Shown one piece after another: positions 1-7,475 of a stretch of DNA of 9,452 nt. This DNA comes from an uncultured Ruminococcus sp. Lineage in GTDB: Bacteria > Bacillota > Clostridia > Oscillospirales > CAG-272. How positions within the stretch are numbered: position 1 is the stretch's first letter; every line of letters starts with the position of its first letter. The stretch lies in the NCBI GenBank assembly GCA_902765885.1, contig CACXBN010000016.1, forward strand, positions 1-9,452, written 5' to 3'. The notes beneath the pieces are model-generated. The model saw only the letters and a program-made list of their open reading frames with translations. It was not told where the DNA came from and made no database searches. The position numbers and the translations under genes are program-made.

Positions 1-1
1 C

Positions 2-1588
2 GTTTATCATATGCCGGATTATGGGCATAAGCAGTCTTCTCTGGTCATCAAGAACGTCGCGCTGCAAATGGGGACTTTCCTCGATTACCATTGTGGCACG
101 GTCGTTTTCACTGTACGGCGCCCACACGAGTTCTCCGACGGACGGGTTGCCTGTCTTTGCGAAATTCACCCACATCTGCATGACGAGTTCCGCAAGTTCC
201 GGATCCGATCTTTCTCCCGTATAAATGGTTTCGTCTATATTTCCGAAAACATACGAAAGTTCAACTGCATGACATGCGCCTCTGTACTTTATGGCAGAAG
301 GTTTTGTCCAGTAATACATATATACCTTGCCGCCGTTTCTGCTGTGCGACTCAGCCTGTCTGATTGCGGGAAGACGGAACATGATCTCGTTGTAGTACTC
401 GCTCATTCTCCAGATGCTATGCCCGTGATGATGGTTCATGAATGTCTCAAGTGCTTTTTTGTCACTGCGCGAGAGAATCTTCATGTCATTCTCGAATTTG
501 ACCGGAATGCCGAAACGGTATGGAATAATTCCTCCTACTTCTCCGACCCAGTAGTTCATTTCATTGGCATTTGTGCCGATCATCATGTCAATATCTGCAG
601 AGATGCCTTTGTCGTATGCCGAATACGGATCCGTGGGAATGATTATCCCGTCTCTCTCGGGAAAATTATTGTACATGTTGAGCTTTTCGTTTATCTGCAT
701 GATCTCCTTTTCCGTTAGGGCCATGAGATCATTCATGTTTTTGGCGCCGCTCTCAGCCAGAAACTTTCTTGTGAACGGAAGGCATTCTTCTTTTGAGAAT
801 GTAAGGGCGACGGAACCGCTTTCGGCTATAACACGCCGGAATAGTCCCTTTGCTTCGGATATGATCGGAAGCAGGGATACGGAACCGCCTCCGGCTGACT
901 CGCCGAAAACGGTGACATTGTCAGGATCTCCTCCAAACGAGCGTATGTTTTTCTTTATCCAGCGAAGAGCTTCTATCTGGTCAAGCAATCCGAGATTCGG
1001 TGCGTCCCGGAAATCTTCCCCGCCGGGGACTTCTGAAAAATCTATGAAGCCCATTATGCCTATCCTGTACGCTGCCGTTACAAGAACCACATCAGGATGA
1101 AGGGATGCAAAGACCCTGCCGTCATACAGGGGGTCGGCAGTACCTCCCCATCCGTATGATCCGCCGTGGAAAAACACCATTACGGTCTTATCTTTCGGCC
1201 CGTCTGAGGCTCCTGTCCATATATTAAGGCAGAGACAGTCCTCGCCCTGCTTGTAATATGATGCGCGTTCGGTCTCCCATTCTGTCTGAATGGGAGACTT
1301 TCCGTTGTGAAAAGCTTCATATATTCCGCTGTCTGAGTCCGGCGCCTCAGGCCTTTTCCAGCGAAGAGGGCCCACCGGAGCCTTCGCAAAAGGAATGCCT
1401 TTGTACTCAGCCACATTGTCGACTATTTTTCCGACAAAAGTTCCGTTTTCGCATCTCGCTGCCGGATTGCCTTCGGGAATGCTTTCCAGCACGCGGTTCG
1501 GCGAATAACTGTTGCGGATTCTTTCGATGCTTCTTTCTATGTCCCTTTTTTCATGGACTTTCGAAAGAAGCATATTGCCAAGTTTCAT
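2..1588 (-). CDS. Type B carboxylesterase (alpha/beta hydrolase), 3' end cut by window edge
   Basis: This is a carboxylesterase/lipase of the type B family, predicted to hydrolyse an ester; its substrate is unknown. I translated 529 residues in one open frame with no stop before the window edge. Family landmarks in order are the GIPFAKAP-type entry (about 64-71), EDCLCLNIW (117-124), the oxyanion-hole motif HGGSYGWGG (141-149), the nucleophile elbow GESAGG with Ser231, the likely acidic residue Glu343 in GTNANE, and the catalytic His440 in GACHAVEL. The triad is therefore intact. The family is usually about 500-550 residues, so only a few C-terminal residues are probably missing. There is no signal peptide; the protein should be cytoplasmic. 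About 43 charged, helix-like residues precede the usual domain start. It begins 3 bases after the synthetase stop, so translational coupling is likely and it may act on the synthetase product. The family call is firm; the role is inferred. Confidence 0.93.
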   Translation of the reverse strand, partial: MKLGNMLLSKVHEKRDIERSIERIRNSYSPNRVLESIPEGNPAARCENGTFVGKIVDNVAEYKGIPFAKAPVGPLRWKRPEAPDSDSGIYEAFHNGKSPIQTEWETERASYYKQGEDCLCLNIWTGASDGPKDKTVMVFFHGGSYGWGGTADPLYDGRVFASLHPDVVLVTAAYRIGIMGFIDFSEVPGGEDFRDAPNLGLLDQIEALRWIKKNIRSFGGDPDNVTVFGESAGGGSVSLLPIISEAKGLFRRVIAESGSVALTFSKEECLPFTRKFLAESGAKNMNDLMALTEKEIMQINEKLNMYNNFPERDGIIIPTDPYSAYDKGISADIDMMIGTNANEMNYWVGEVGGIIPYRFGIPVKFENDMKILSRSDKKALETFMNHHHGHSIWRMSEYYNEIMFRLPAIRQAESHSRNGGKVYMYYWTKPSAIKYRGACHAVELSYVFGNIDETIYTGERSDPELAELVMQMWVNFAKTGNPSVGELVWAPYSENDRATMVIEESPHLQRDVLDDQRRLLMPIIRHMIN

Positions 1589-1591
1589 CCT

Positions 1592-4582
1592 TTATTTTTT
1601 CCTCCCGAATATTCCTTTTACTATCTGGAAGAAATTCTTCTTGTCTCTCAGTTTGGCCTTCAGTTCTTTTATGGTCACATCTTTCTGAGAGTTGTGAGTT
1701 GCGAGAGCCTGTGCTGTCTTGACATATATGTCTTTGAATTTTTCTATGCTTTCCTCGTTGTATCTGCTGGCTGCAAAGTCGATCATAAGCTGAAGACCGT
1801 CCGCGCCGTCAAGGATCTCCATATCAAGAATAGACTGTGATGCTGCCTGATTCTGACGGACATCTATCGTTTCGATGTTCATGACTTCAAGTCCGCCCAT
1901 ATCGCGTATATCCTGCTGATAGAGAAGGTATGCGCTCTCGCCGTTTGCAACCTGGTTGTGCAAGTCAACATACGGATAGCAGCTGTGCTCTATTCCGAGT
2001 CGTACCTGTTCGTGAACGTCTGCAAATACATCACGGAGAGTCCTGTTGTCCGTGAATTTAACGCCTACGGGAAGATCTCTGAAGAGAAGGCCGACGGTAC
2101 TCATCATCTGAAGGTCTTCACGTCCGTTGTATATCCACGAGAGTTTTATGTCGTTCTTGTTGTTGTAGATGGAGATCGCAAGAGCAGCGACGGTGATGAA
2201 AAACTCATTGCGGCTGATCCTGTAAGATCTTTCAACTGCCGTCATCTGAGGTCCGAGTATTCCGAGAGGCGCGAACATCTCACCCATTTCGTTTTCTCTT
2301 GATTCATGATCGATGGTCGGGTAACATGACCAGTCCGTTCCGTCATATGTTTCTTCGAAATATTTGCGGCTTTCTTCATAGAAATCGCTGTGAACTGCAT
2401 CTTCTCTGTTCTGAAGCATCAGGTAGTAGTAGTCCTTGTCAGGTTCCATTCCCATAAAGAGCTTGCCTACATTGCCCATGAAGACTTTAAGAGAAGTGCC
2501 GTCGAAGAGAGTGTGATGAACGTCAAAGAACACGTATCCGGCCTTTTCGGTTTCAAACACCCTGCAGCGGTACAGCCTTCCTCCGATGATTTTGAACGGC
2601 ATGACGAGTGTGTCTTTGAGGATATCGAATTCGAACTCAGTGAGTTTTTCTATCTTGATCTCTTCAAAAACTTCCGGTGAATACTTCTGTACTATTTCAC
2701 CGTCGTCATTGAACTTGAAAGTGGTAAGGAGAGCAGGGTGGTTCTTGATAGCCCCCTCCAGTGCCTTTGCCATCTTTTCAAGGTCTATGAGTTCCTTGTC
2801 CACTTTGAGCATCGAGAAGAGGTTGTACATTGTGGATTTCGGCGTATAGAGCTGATAGTCGACCATGTACAGCTGCTCGGTGGTAAGCGGATGTTCCGAT
2901 TTTATTGCCTTGTCATTCTTTTCGTCCGGTGATTCTCCGTCAGATGCCAGATGCATTTCTTCATAGAGCTTTGCGATTTTTTCCGGAGTACGTCCGCGGA
3001 AGATCTCACCTGCGTTGAGACCCGGAAGGTCACATTCGGTTATGAGTTCGATGGACGCAAGAGAATCTCCTCCCATTTCATAGAAATCGTCATGAATGCC
3101 GACCTGGTCGAGCTTTAATACTTTTTCCATAGCATGGCAGAGCTTTTCTTCGGTCTCATTGGTAGGAGCGGCATAATCGGTCTTGAAATCTTTTGTATCC
3201 GGCTTCGGAAGAGCTTTTCTGTCCATTTTGCCGTTGGCTTTGAGCGGGACGGAATCGATCTTGATATAGTATGCGGGAATCATATAGTACGGAAGGCGCT
3301 TTGAAAGCTCGTTGCGCATGTGTTCCGGATCCACTTCCACATCTTCCGTGTAGTATGCGCACAAATAGCTCTTTCCGTTGTCGTCAAATCCGCGTGCAGC
3401 GGCCCATTTGATGCCGAGTACCTGCTTTACGGCTGCTTCGATTTCAGCCGGTTCTATACGGTTTCCGTTGATCTTTATCATGTCTCCCGAACGGCCGAGA
3501 AGAACATAGTTTCCGTCCGGCTCGCGTCTGGCAAGGTCTCCTGTGTGATAGATGCCGTTCACAAAGGCTTTTGATGTCTCCTCCGGGAGATTTATATATC
3601 CGCGCACATAAGGGTTCTCGAAACAGAGTTCACCGATCTCTCCGTCGGCAACTTCGTTTCCGTCTTCTCCAAGAAGCACGATCTTTGTTTCGACTTCGGG
3701 TTTGCCTATCGGGCATGACTCATAGGATTTGTCTATTTTAAACACACCTACGGCAAATCCGGATTCACTGCAGGCATAGATGTTTATGAGGTCAAGATTT
3801 TTATTGTATAGGTTGTTTGCGGGTTCACTGCCCACAAAGAGCATTCTGAGGAAGGGCCCTGTGTTGTTGCCGAGCATGCGCACGTATGAAGGAGTCAGGA
3901 ATGTGATGGAAATTCTCTTTAAGAAGAAGAACTTCGCAAGAGCTCCGGGGTTCTTTATCGTAGAATATGATACGACATACATTTTGCCCCTGAAAATGTA
4001 CAGAACTTCAAGTATCACGATTACCGATGCAACGAAATTCATGGGTGCGAGAAGCGCAAGGCTGTCTTTTTCCGTGAAAGGAACTTCGCCGTTGACTTTG
4101 ATGGATTCGATGGCGCGCCCGAGGTTTCCGTATTCGTGAAGAACGCCTTTCGGGTTTCCGGTCGTTCCGGATGTGTAAATTGCGTAAGCGGCATCATGGG
4201 GATCCGGATCTTCATGGCCCTCAAGCGGGACAGTGTGCATGATCTCTTCCCATGTGTCGGCGCTGATCTCGAATCTGCAGCCGCAGTCTTCTCTTATATA
4301 TGCTATTCTTTCGGGAGCATATGTGTCCTCAACAAGAGCCCATGCGGCTCCTGCTTTCCATACTCCGATCATGGCTATGATCGGCATAACACCTCTCGGA
4401 AGGTTTATGAGGACAAAATCTTCCTTCCCTATTCCGTTGTTCTTAAGGTGAGCATAGACCCTGCCGCTCATGTCGTCGAGCTGCGCGTATGATATACCCT
4501 TTGTATGAGCTTCATCATAAAGGATTACGGCATTGGGGTCTTTCTTTGTGTAGTTCTGTAAGATCTGAATAATTGTTTCCAT
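1592..4582 (-). CDS. Single-module nonribosomal peptide synthetase: adenylation - carrier - condensation
   Basis: This 996-residue protein should activate an acid as an acyl-AMP, load it on a phosphopantetheine arm and pass it to an acceptor. The adenylation domain (about 1-460) shows YTSGTTGNPKG (136-146), YACSES (269-274), YHTGDL (345-350), GRSGDMIKINGNRIEP (363-378) and the NGKMDRK motif with catalytic Lys452. A carrier domain (about 473-545) has GGDSL with Ser507 as the arm attachment site. A condensation domain (about 563-965) has an intact HHTLFDG (689-695), matching HHxxxDG. The usual DFGWG motif is not evident. A lysine/arginine-rich tail ends the protein (about 971-996). There is no leading condensation domain, thioesterase or reductase. 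By hand alignment to GrsA the alpha-amino-binding Asp235 is Val184. AGGAG lies 9 bases before the ATG. The domain architecture is sure; substrate and product are unknown. It is not a plain DltA, because of the condensation domain and the lost aspartate. Confidence 0.94.
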   Translation of the reverse strand: METIIQILQNYTKKDPNAVILYDEAHTKGISYAQLDDMSGRVYAHLKNNGIGKEDFVLINLPRGVMPIIAMIGVWKAGAAWALVEDTYAPERIAYIREDCGCRFEISADTWEEIMHTVPLEGHEDPDPHDAAYAIYTSGTTGNPKGVLHEYGNLGRAIESIKVNGEVPFTEKDSLALLAPMNFVASVIVILEVLYIFRGKMYVVSYSTIKNPGALAKFFFLKRISITFLTPSYVRMLGNNTGPFLRMLFVGSEPANNLYNKNLDLINIYACSESGFAVGVFKIDKSYESCPIGKPEVETKIVLLGEDGNEVADGEIGELCFENPYVRGYINLPEETSKAFVNGIYHTGDLARREPDGNYVLLGRSGDMIKINGNRIEPAEIEAAVKQVLGIKWAAARGFDDNGKSYLCAYYTEDVEVDPEHMRNELSKRLPYYMIPAYYIKIDSVPLKANGKMDRKALPKPDTKDFKTDYAAPTNETEEKLCHAMEKVLKLDQVGIHDDFYEMGGDSLASIELITECDLPGLNAGEIFRGRTPEKIAKLYEEMHLASDGESPDEKNDKAIKSEHPLTTEQLYMVDYQLYTPKSTMYNLFSMLKVDKELIDLEKMAKALEGAIKNHPALLTTFKFNDDGEIVQKYSPEVFEEIKIEKLTEFEFDILKDTLVMPFKIIGGRLYRCRVFETEKAGYVFFDVHHTLFDGTSLKVFMGNVGKLFMGMEPDKDYYYLMLQNREDAVHSDFYEESRKYFEETYDGTDWSCYPTIDHESRENEMGEMFAPLGILGPQMTAVERSYRISRNEFFITVAALAISIYNNKNDIKLSWIYNGREDLQMMSTVGLLFRDLPVGVKFTDNRTLRDVFADVHEQVRLGIEHSCYPYVDLHNQVANGESAYLLYQQDIRDMGGLEVMNIETIDVRQNQAASQSILDMEILDGADGLQLMIDFAASRYNEESIEKFKDIYVKTAQALATHNSQKDVTIKELKAKLRDKKNFFQIVKGIFGRKK
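1601..1606 (-). promoter_or_regulatory. Ribosome binding site of the esterase, inside the synthetase gene
   Basis: The minus strand reads GGGAGG here, 12 bases before the ATG at 1588. It lies within the last codons of the synthetase (the Gly-Arg before the two final lysines). The spacing is longer than usual and the stop codon falls between the site and the start. This fits translation of the esterase by ribosomes finishing the synthetase. Confidence 0.6.
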
Positions 4583-4614
4583 TTTCCGAAACTCCTGAAT
4601 GTATGTCTTGAATG

Positions 4615-4911
4615 TTACTCTATGGTGAGAATATCGGAGAAGCCCGTAACTTCAAAAACCTCATTTACGGTCTCATTGACTCCGGTAACCGTCATCTTGC
4701 CGACTTTGTTCATTTTTTTCTGAGTTGAGAGAAGAACACGCAGTCCTGCCGATGAAATATACTCGAGATTGCTGAAATCCAGTACCAGGTCATCAACTCC
4801 GAGGAGGGATGCATTCAGTGTGGCTTCGAATTCGGGAGCGGTAGTCGTATCCAGTCTTCCTTCAAGAGAGCACGTGAGTTTTGAACCGTCCAGTTTCTTT
4901 GTGATTGTCAT
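4615..4911 (-). CDS. STAS-domain protein, anti-sigma factor antagonist (RsbV/SpoIIAA-like), second copy
   Basis: This is a 98-residue single STAS domain of the SpoIIAA/RsbV type, which in known systems binds an RsbW/SpoIIAB-type kinase when unphosphorylated. Visible marks are EGRLDTTTAP (17-26), LDFSNLEYISSAGLRVLL (44-61) and the FEVTGF segment near the C terminus (residues 86-91). Ser54 aligns with the phosphorylated serine of RsbV. The length is typical of the family. AAGGAG lies 8 bases before the ATG. It starts 25 bases after the phosphatase/kinase stop and ends 32 bases before the synthetase, so it is the direct link between regulator and enzyme in gene order. It matches the STAS protein at 7162-7458 at 68 of 98 positions. 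The family call is firm; which kinase domain it binds, and whether it controls a sigma factor or the synthetase, cannot be told from the sequence. Confidence 0.95.
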   Translation of the reverse strand: MTITKKLDGSKLTCSLEGRLDTTTAPEFEATLNASLLGVDDLVLDFSNLEYISSAGLRVLLSTQKKMNKVGKMTVTGVNETVNEVFEVTGFSDILTIE

Positions 4912-4936
4912 TTGTATGTCTCCTTATATTGTTTGT

Positions 4937-7060
4937 CTATATATTCTTGAATATTTTTAAAATGTTGTATCCGTCACTGTATTCGTATGTCATGTCATCC
5001 ATCGTCTTCTTGACAAGGAAGACGCCAAGGCCTCCGATCTCTCTTTCTTCTGCCGAAAGGGAAGTGTCGGGATCTTCTTTTTCAAGCGGATTGTATTTTT
5101 TGCCTTTGTCCATGAACGTGATGATCACACGTCTCGGATCCATCTCGAGTTCATAACGCACGGTTGCTTCGCCCTTGCCGGGAGAATATGCATATTGAGC
5201 TATGTTGCCGAACAGTTCGTCTATCGCGATGTCGATCTGTGTCTGCGCCTTCATCGGACAGTCGATTGCTTCCAGTTCCGCATTGATGAAATCCGTTACG
5301 GCTTCTATGTTTTCAACAGAAGCGTCTACTGTTATCTCTTTCATTGTCTTTTTTCCTCCGCCCTTGAATTCCAGGCACAGCATTGTTAAGTCGTCGAACT
5401 GAGGAGCGCCGTTCACAAATGAATCGACGGAATTCTGAACGGCATTCAGCACTTCGTACGGACTGCCGTTTACGGCCGTGTTGAGCGCGTCAAGCATTCT
5501 GTCTGTTCCATACAGTTCCATCTTTTCGTTTGTCGCTTCGGGTACGCCGTCGGTATAGAGGAACAGCTTTGAACCGGGTGTCAGGTCTATTTCGTATTCC
5601 CTGTATTTCACACCCGACATTCCTCCGATGACGAATCCGTGTTTATCTTTGAGCAGTTCGAATTTGTTTCCGTTCTGCATGACTACAGGATACTCGTGGC
5701 CGGCATTTGAGGCTCTGAGGTGTCCTGTCGCAAGATCAAGAATTCCGTACCATACGGTTATGAACATTTCTTCGCGGTTGTTTGAGCAGATCTGTTCGTT
5801 CACTTTTTCGAGCACCGTCTTCGGACTTATGCCGTTCATACCGTGGTTTTTGATCATGATTTTCGATACCATCATGAAGAGCGCCGCGGGAACGCCCTTG
5901 CCGGACACATCCGCCATGACTATGCCGAGCGTATCGTGATCCACAAGGAAGAAGTCGTAAAAGTCTCCTCCTACCTCTTTTGCCGGCGTCATCGTCGCAT
6001 ATATATCGAACTCGGAGCGGTCCGGGAATGCAGGGTAAATATTCGGGAGCATGTCCGCCTGAATGCGTGTTGCGAGCGAGAGCTCTGTCCCGATCCTCTC
6101 TTTTTCGGCAGTGACCGATGTGAGATTGTTTTCGATTTCGGAGATATCCCTCTCCATATCGGCCATGATTAGAGCCAGATTCTCGATCTCATCTCCTGTT
6201 TTGATATTCAGCTTTGAAAAATGATCGGTCGAGATGATGCCGGCTCTTTTGTCCTTCACATAATTCTGTGCCGCATCTGCTATTTGGTTAACGGGCTTTA
6301 CCAGCTTTCTCTTCAGGTGAAGAGTCATCAGCACTGCCATGAGAATGGTTACGACGGCCAGAACTATCACATACTGAATCAGGAAAGAGCGGCTCATGTC
6401 CGCAACAGTCTGCATCGAGATTCCGGTTACCGCATACCCCGCTACGTTTTTGTGGCTGTCATATACGGGAGCATTTCCCAGACTGAAATAGCCGTTATCG
6501 TTTTTCGATATGAGCGCCGGGATGACGGAAAGGTTTTTGCTTATTTCCGTGAGGACGTTTTTGTCAACATCCACTGCATGCCCTGATCCTTTGAAGTCGC
6601 CGGATGGGTCTGAATTGAGCACTATTATGAATTTTTTACCGGTCGGATCGAGGAAACCGATGTATGCCGTACTGAGTCCGTTTGCATCTGCTATTTTTTT
6701 CAGCAGTTCGGTGATCTCATAAAATCTTTCATCTGCGATGGACTCAAATGCTTTGGCATATTCATCTGAGTCAGGTTTCTGTCTTACATCCTCCGAAAGG
6801 CCGAGATAGGTTTCCGTTACCGCGTCCACGTATTTGCCGACCTCATCTCCGTCCACGATCCCGGCTATGGTTTTAGCGGCATCCTCGGCTTTTTCGGTAT
6901 ACTGATTTCTCACTGAATTCGTGTAAAGGTAAAATCCGAACAGCACAGCCGCAAGCGATAGTACCACGCATATTATGATGATTGCATGGAATGTTCGCGC
7001 GCTCAGTGAATTCTGAAGCCGCTCGAAGTCGTTCATTTCTCTGATTGATTTTTCTGGCAT
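4937..7060 (-). CDS. Membrane sensor PP2C (SpoIIE/RsbU-type) phosphatase fused to an RsbW-like ATPase/kinase domain
   Basis: This 707-residue protein combines both enzymes of a partner switch. The order is: transmembrane segment (about 25-47), an extracytoplasmic Cache-like sensor region (48-226, with FLDPTGKKF and a late VAGYAVTGIS stretch), a second transmembrane segment (227-248), HAMP (249-303), a coiled coil (about 303-332), a PP2C/SpoIIE domain (about 348-566) and a HATPase_c_2 domain (about 575-707). Phosphatase metal-site motifs are GGDFYDF (364-370), MADVSGKG (382-389), YTDGVPEA (502-509) and FDDLTM (555-560). The ATPase part has an N box with Glu615 and Asn619, DKGKKYNP (651-658) and IGGLGVFLVKK (675-685). 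Both halves look active. It probably senses an external ligand and dephosphorylates the neighbouring STAS proteins, while its own kinase domain could phosphorylate them. AGGAG lies 6 bases before the ATG. The domains are clear; the ligand and the direction of control are unknown. Confidence 0.95.
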   Translation of the reverse strand: MPEKSIREMNDFERLQNSLSARTFHAIIIICVVLSLAAVLFGFYLYTNSVRNQYTEKAEDAAKTIAGIVDGDEVGKYVDAVTETYLGLSEDVRQKPDSDEYAKAFESIADERFYEITELLKKIADANGLSTAYIGFLDPTGKKFIIVLNSDPSGDFKGSGHAVDVDKNVLTEISKNLSVIPALISKNDNGYFSLGNAPVYDSHKNVAGYAVTGISMQTVADMSRSFLIQYVIVLAVVTILMAVLMTLHLKRKLVKPVNQIADAAQNYVKDKRAGIISTDHFSKLNIKTGDEIENLALIMADMERDISEIENNLTSVTAEKERIGTELSLATRIQADMLPNIYPAFPDRSEFDIYATMTPAKEVGGDFYDFFLVDHDTLGIVMADVSGKGVPAALFMMVSKIMIKNHGMNGISPKTVLEKVNEQICSNNREEMFITVWYGILDLATGHLRASNAGHEYPVVMQNGNKFELLKDKHGFVIGGMSGVKYREYEIDLTPGSKLFLYTDGVPEATNEKMELYGTDRMLDALNTAVNGSPYEVLNAVQNSVDSFVNGAPQFDDLTMLCLEFKGGGKKTMKEITVDASVENIEAVTDFINAELEAIDCPMKAQTQIDIAIDELFGNIAQYAYSPGKGEATVRYELEMDPRRVIITFMDKGKKYNPLEKEDPDTSLSAEEREIGGLGVFLVKKTMDDMTYEYSDGYNILKIFKNI

Positions 7061-7084
7061 AACTGTCTCCTGAATTGATTTGAA

Positions 7085-7100
7085 TGAATGTTAACATTCA
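7085..7100. repeat. Perfect 16-base palindrome upstream of the phosphatase gene
   Basis: TGAATGTTAACATTCA equals its own reverse complement. It lies in the 101-base gap ahead of the phosphatase/kinase gene, 24 bases from its ATG and just upstream of its ribosome binding site. It could be an operator for a dimeric repressor or a short mRNA hairpin. No convincing promoter accompanies it, so the role is open. Confidence 0.5.
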
Positions 7101-7122
7101 ATGCATGAGAATAATTATTGAA

Positions 7123-7153
7123 ACAATGCCAGACTTCATAAGCCTGACATTGT
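7123..7153 (-). promoter_or_regulatory. Strong intra-operon hairpin after the first STAS gene (attenuator, processing or stability element)
   Basis: On the minus strand ACAATGTCAGGCTT and AAGTCTGGCATTGT can pair over 14 bases, including two G-U pairs, around a 3-base loop. It begins 8 bases after the STAS stop codon. The following bases (TTCAATAATTATTC) are AT-rich but not a run of T, so this is a poor intrinsic terminator. Partial termination, RNase processing or protection of the upstream transcript would make levels of the first two proteins differ from the rest. Confidence 0.5.
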
Positions 7154-7161
7154 GTGCGATA

Positions 7162-7458
7162 TTATTCTATTGTGAGTATGTCTGAAAATCCCGTGACTTC
7201 GAATACTTCGTTGACTGTTTCGTTAACGTGCACGACCTTCATCGACCCCTGTCTGTTCATTATCTTCTGAGCAGAGAGGAGAACGCGGAGACCTGCCGAT
7301 GATATGTAATCGAGCTTTTCAAAATCCAGAATGAGATCCGTAACTCCGGAGACGCTGTCCTTTATTACCGATTCGAGATCGGGAGCCGTGGTTGTGTCAA
7401 GGCGTCCCTCGAGAGCTATTTTAAGTTCTGTTCCTTTAAGTTCTTTTGATATTGTCAT
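7162..7458 (-). CDS. STAS-domain protein, anti-sigma factor antagonist (RsbV/SpoIIAA-like), first copy
   Basis: This is a 98-residue STAS protein of the RsbV/SpoIIAA type, expected to switch partners depending on phosphorylation. It carries EGRLDTTTAP (17-26) and LDFEKLDYISSAGLRVLL (44-61), with Ser54 at the phosphorylation position. The start is the ATG at 7458: it has GGGAGG 8 bases upstream and gives exactly the same length as the paralogue at 4615-4911. A TTG at 7479 would add 7 residues but would overlap the upstream stop. It starts 17 bases after the degenerate ATPase-like gene, which may therefore be its dedicated binding partner. The last 21 residues are identical to those of the paralogue although 17 of the 21 codons differ. 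The family call is firm; the target is inferred. Confidence 0.95.
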   Translation of the reverse strand: MTISKELKGTELKIALEGRLDTTTAPDLESVIKDSVSGVTDLILDFEKLDYISSAGLRVLLSAQKIMNRQGSMKVVHVNETVNEVFEVTGFSDILTIE

Positions 7459-7466
7459 TTCGTTGT

Positions 7467-7472
7467 CCTCCC
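7467..7472 (-). promoter_or_regulatory. Ribosome binding site deciding the start of the first STAS gene
   Basis: The minus strand reads GGGAGG, 8 bases before the ATG at 7458 and inside the 17-base gap after the upstream stop. It rules in the ATG over the TTG at 7479, whose own upstream bases (the end of the previous gene) have no such site. Confidence 0.8.
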
Positions 7473-7475
7473 GTG

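Noticed and set aside
11..1722. Several plus-strand open frames of 150-235 codons across the esterase region.
   Set aside because: The minus-strand frame encodes an intact carboxylesterase with a complete catalytic triad, so these are shadows.
1717..1747. TTGACA followed by AT-rich sequence, a possible plus-strand promoter within the synthetase.
   Set aside because: There is no -10 box at a proper distance and no plus-strand gene downstream.
1592..4582. Reading the synthetase as DltA (D-alanine ligase).
   Set aside because: It carries fused carrier and condensation domains and lacks the amino-binding aspartate, and no dltB, dltC or dltD gene is nearby.
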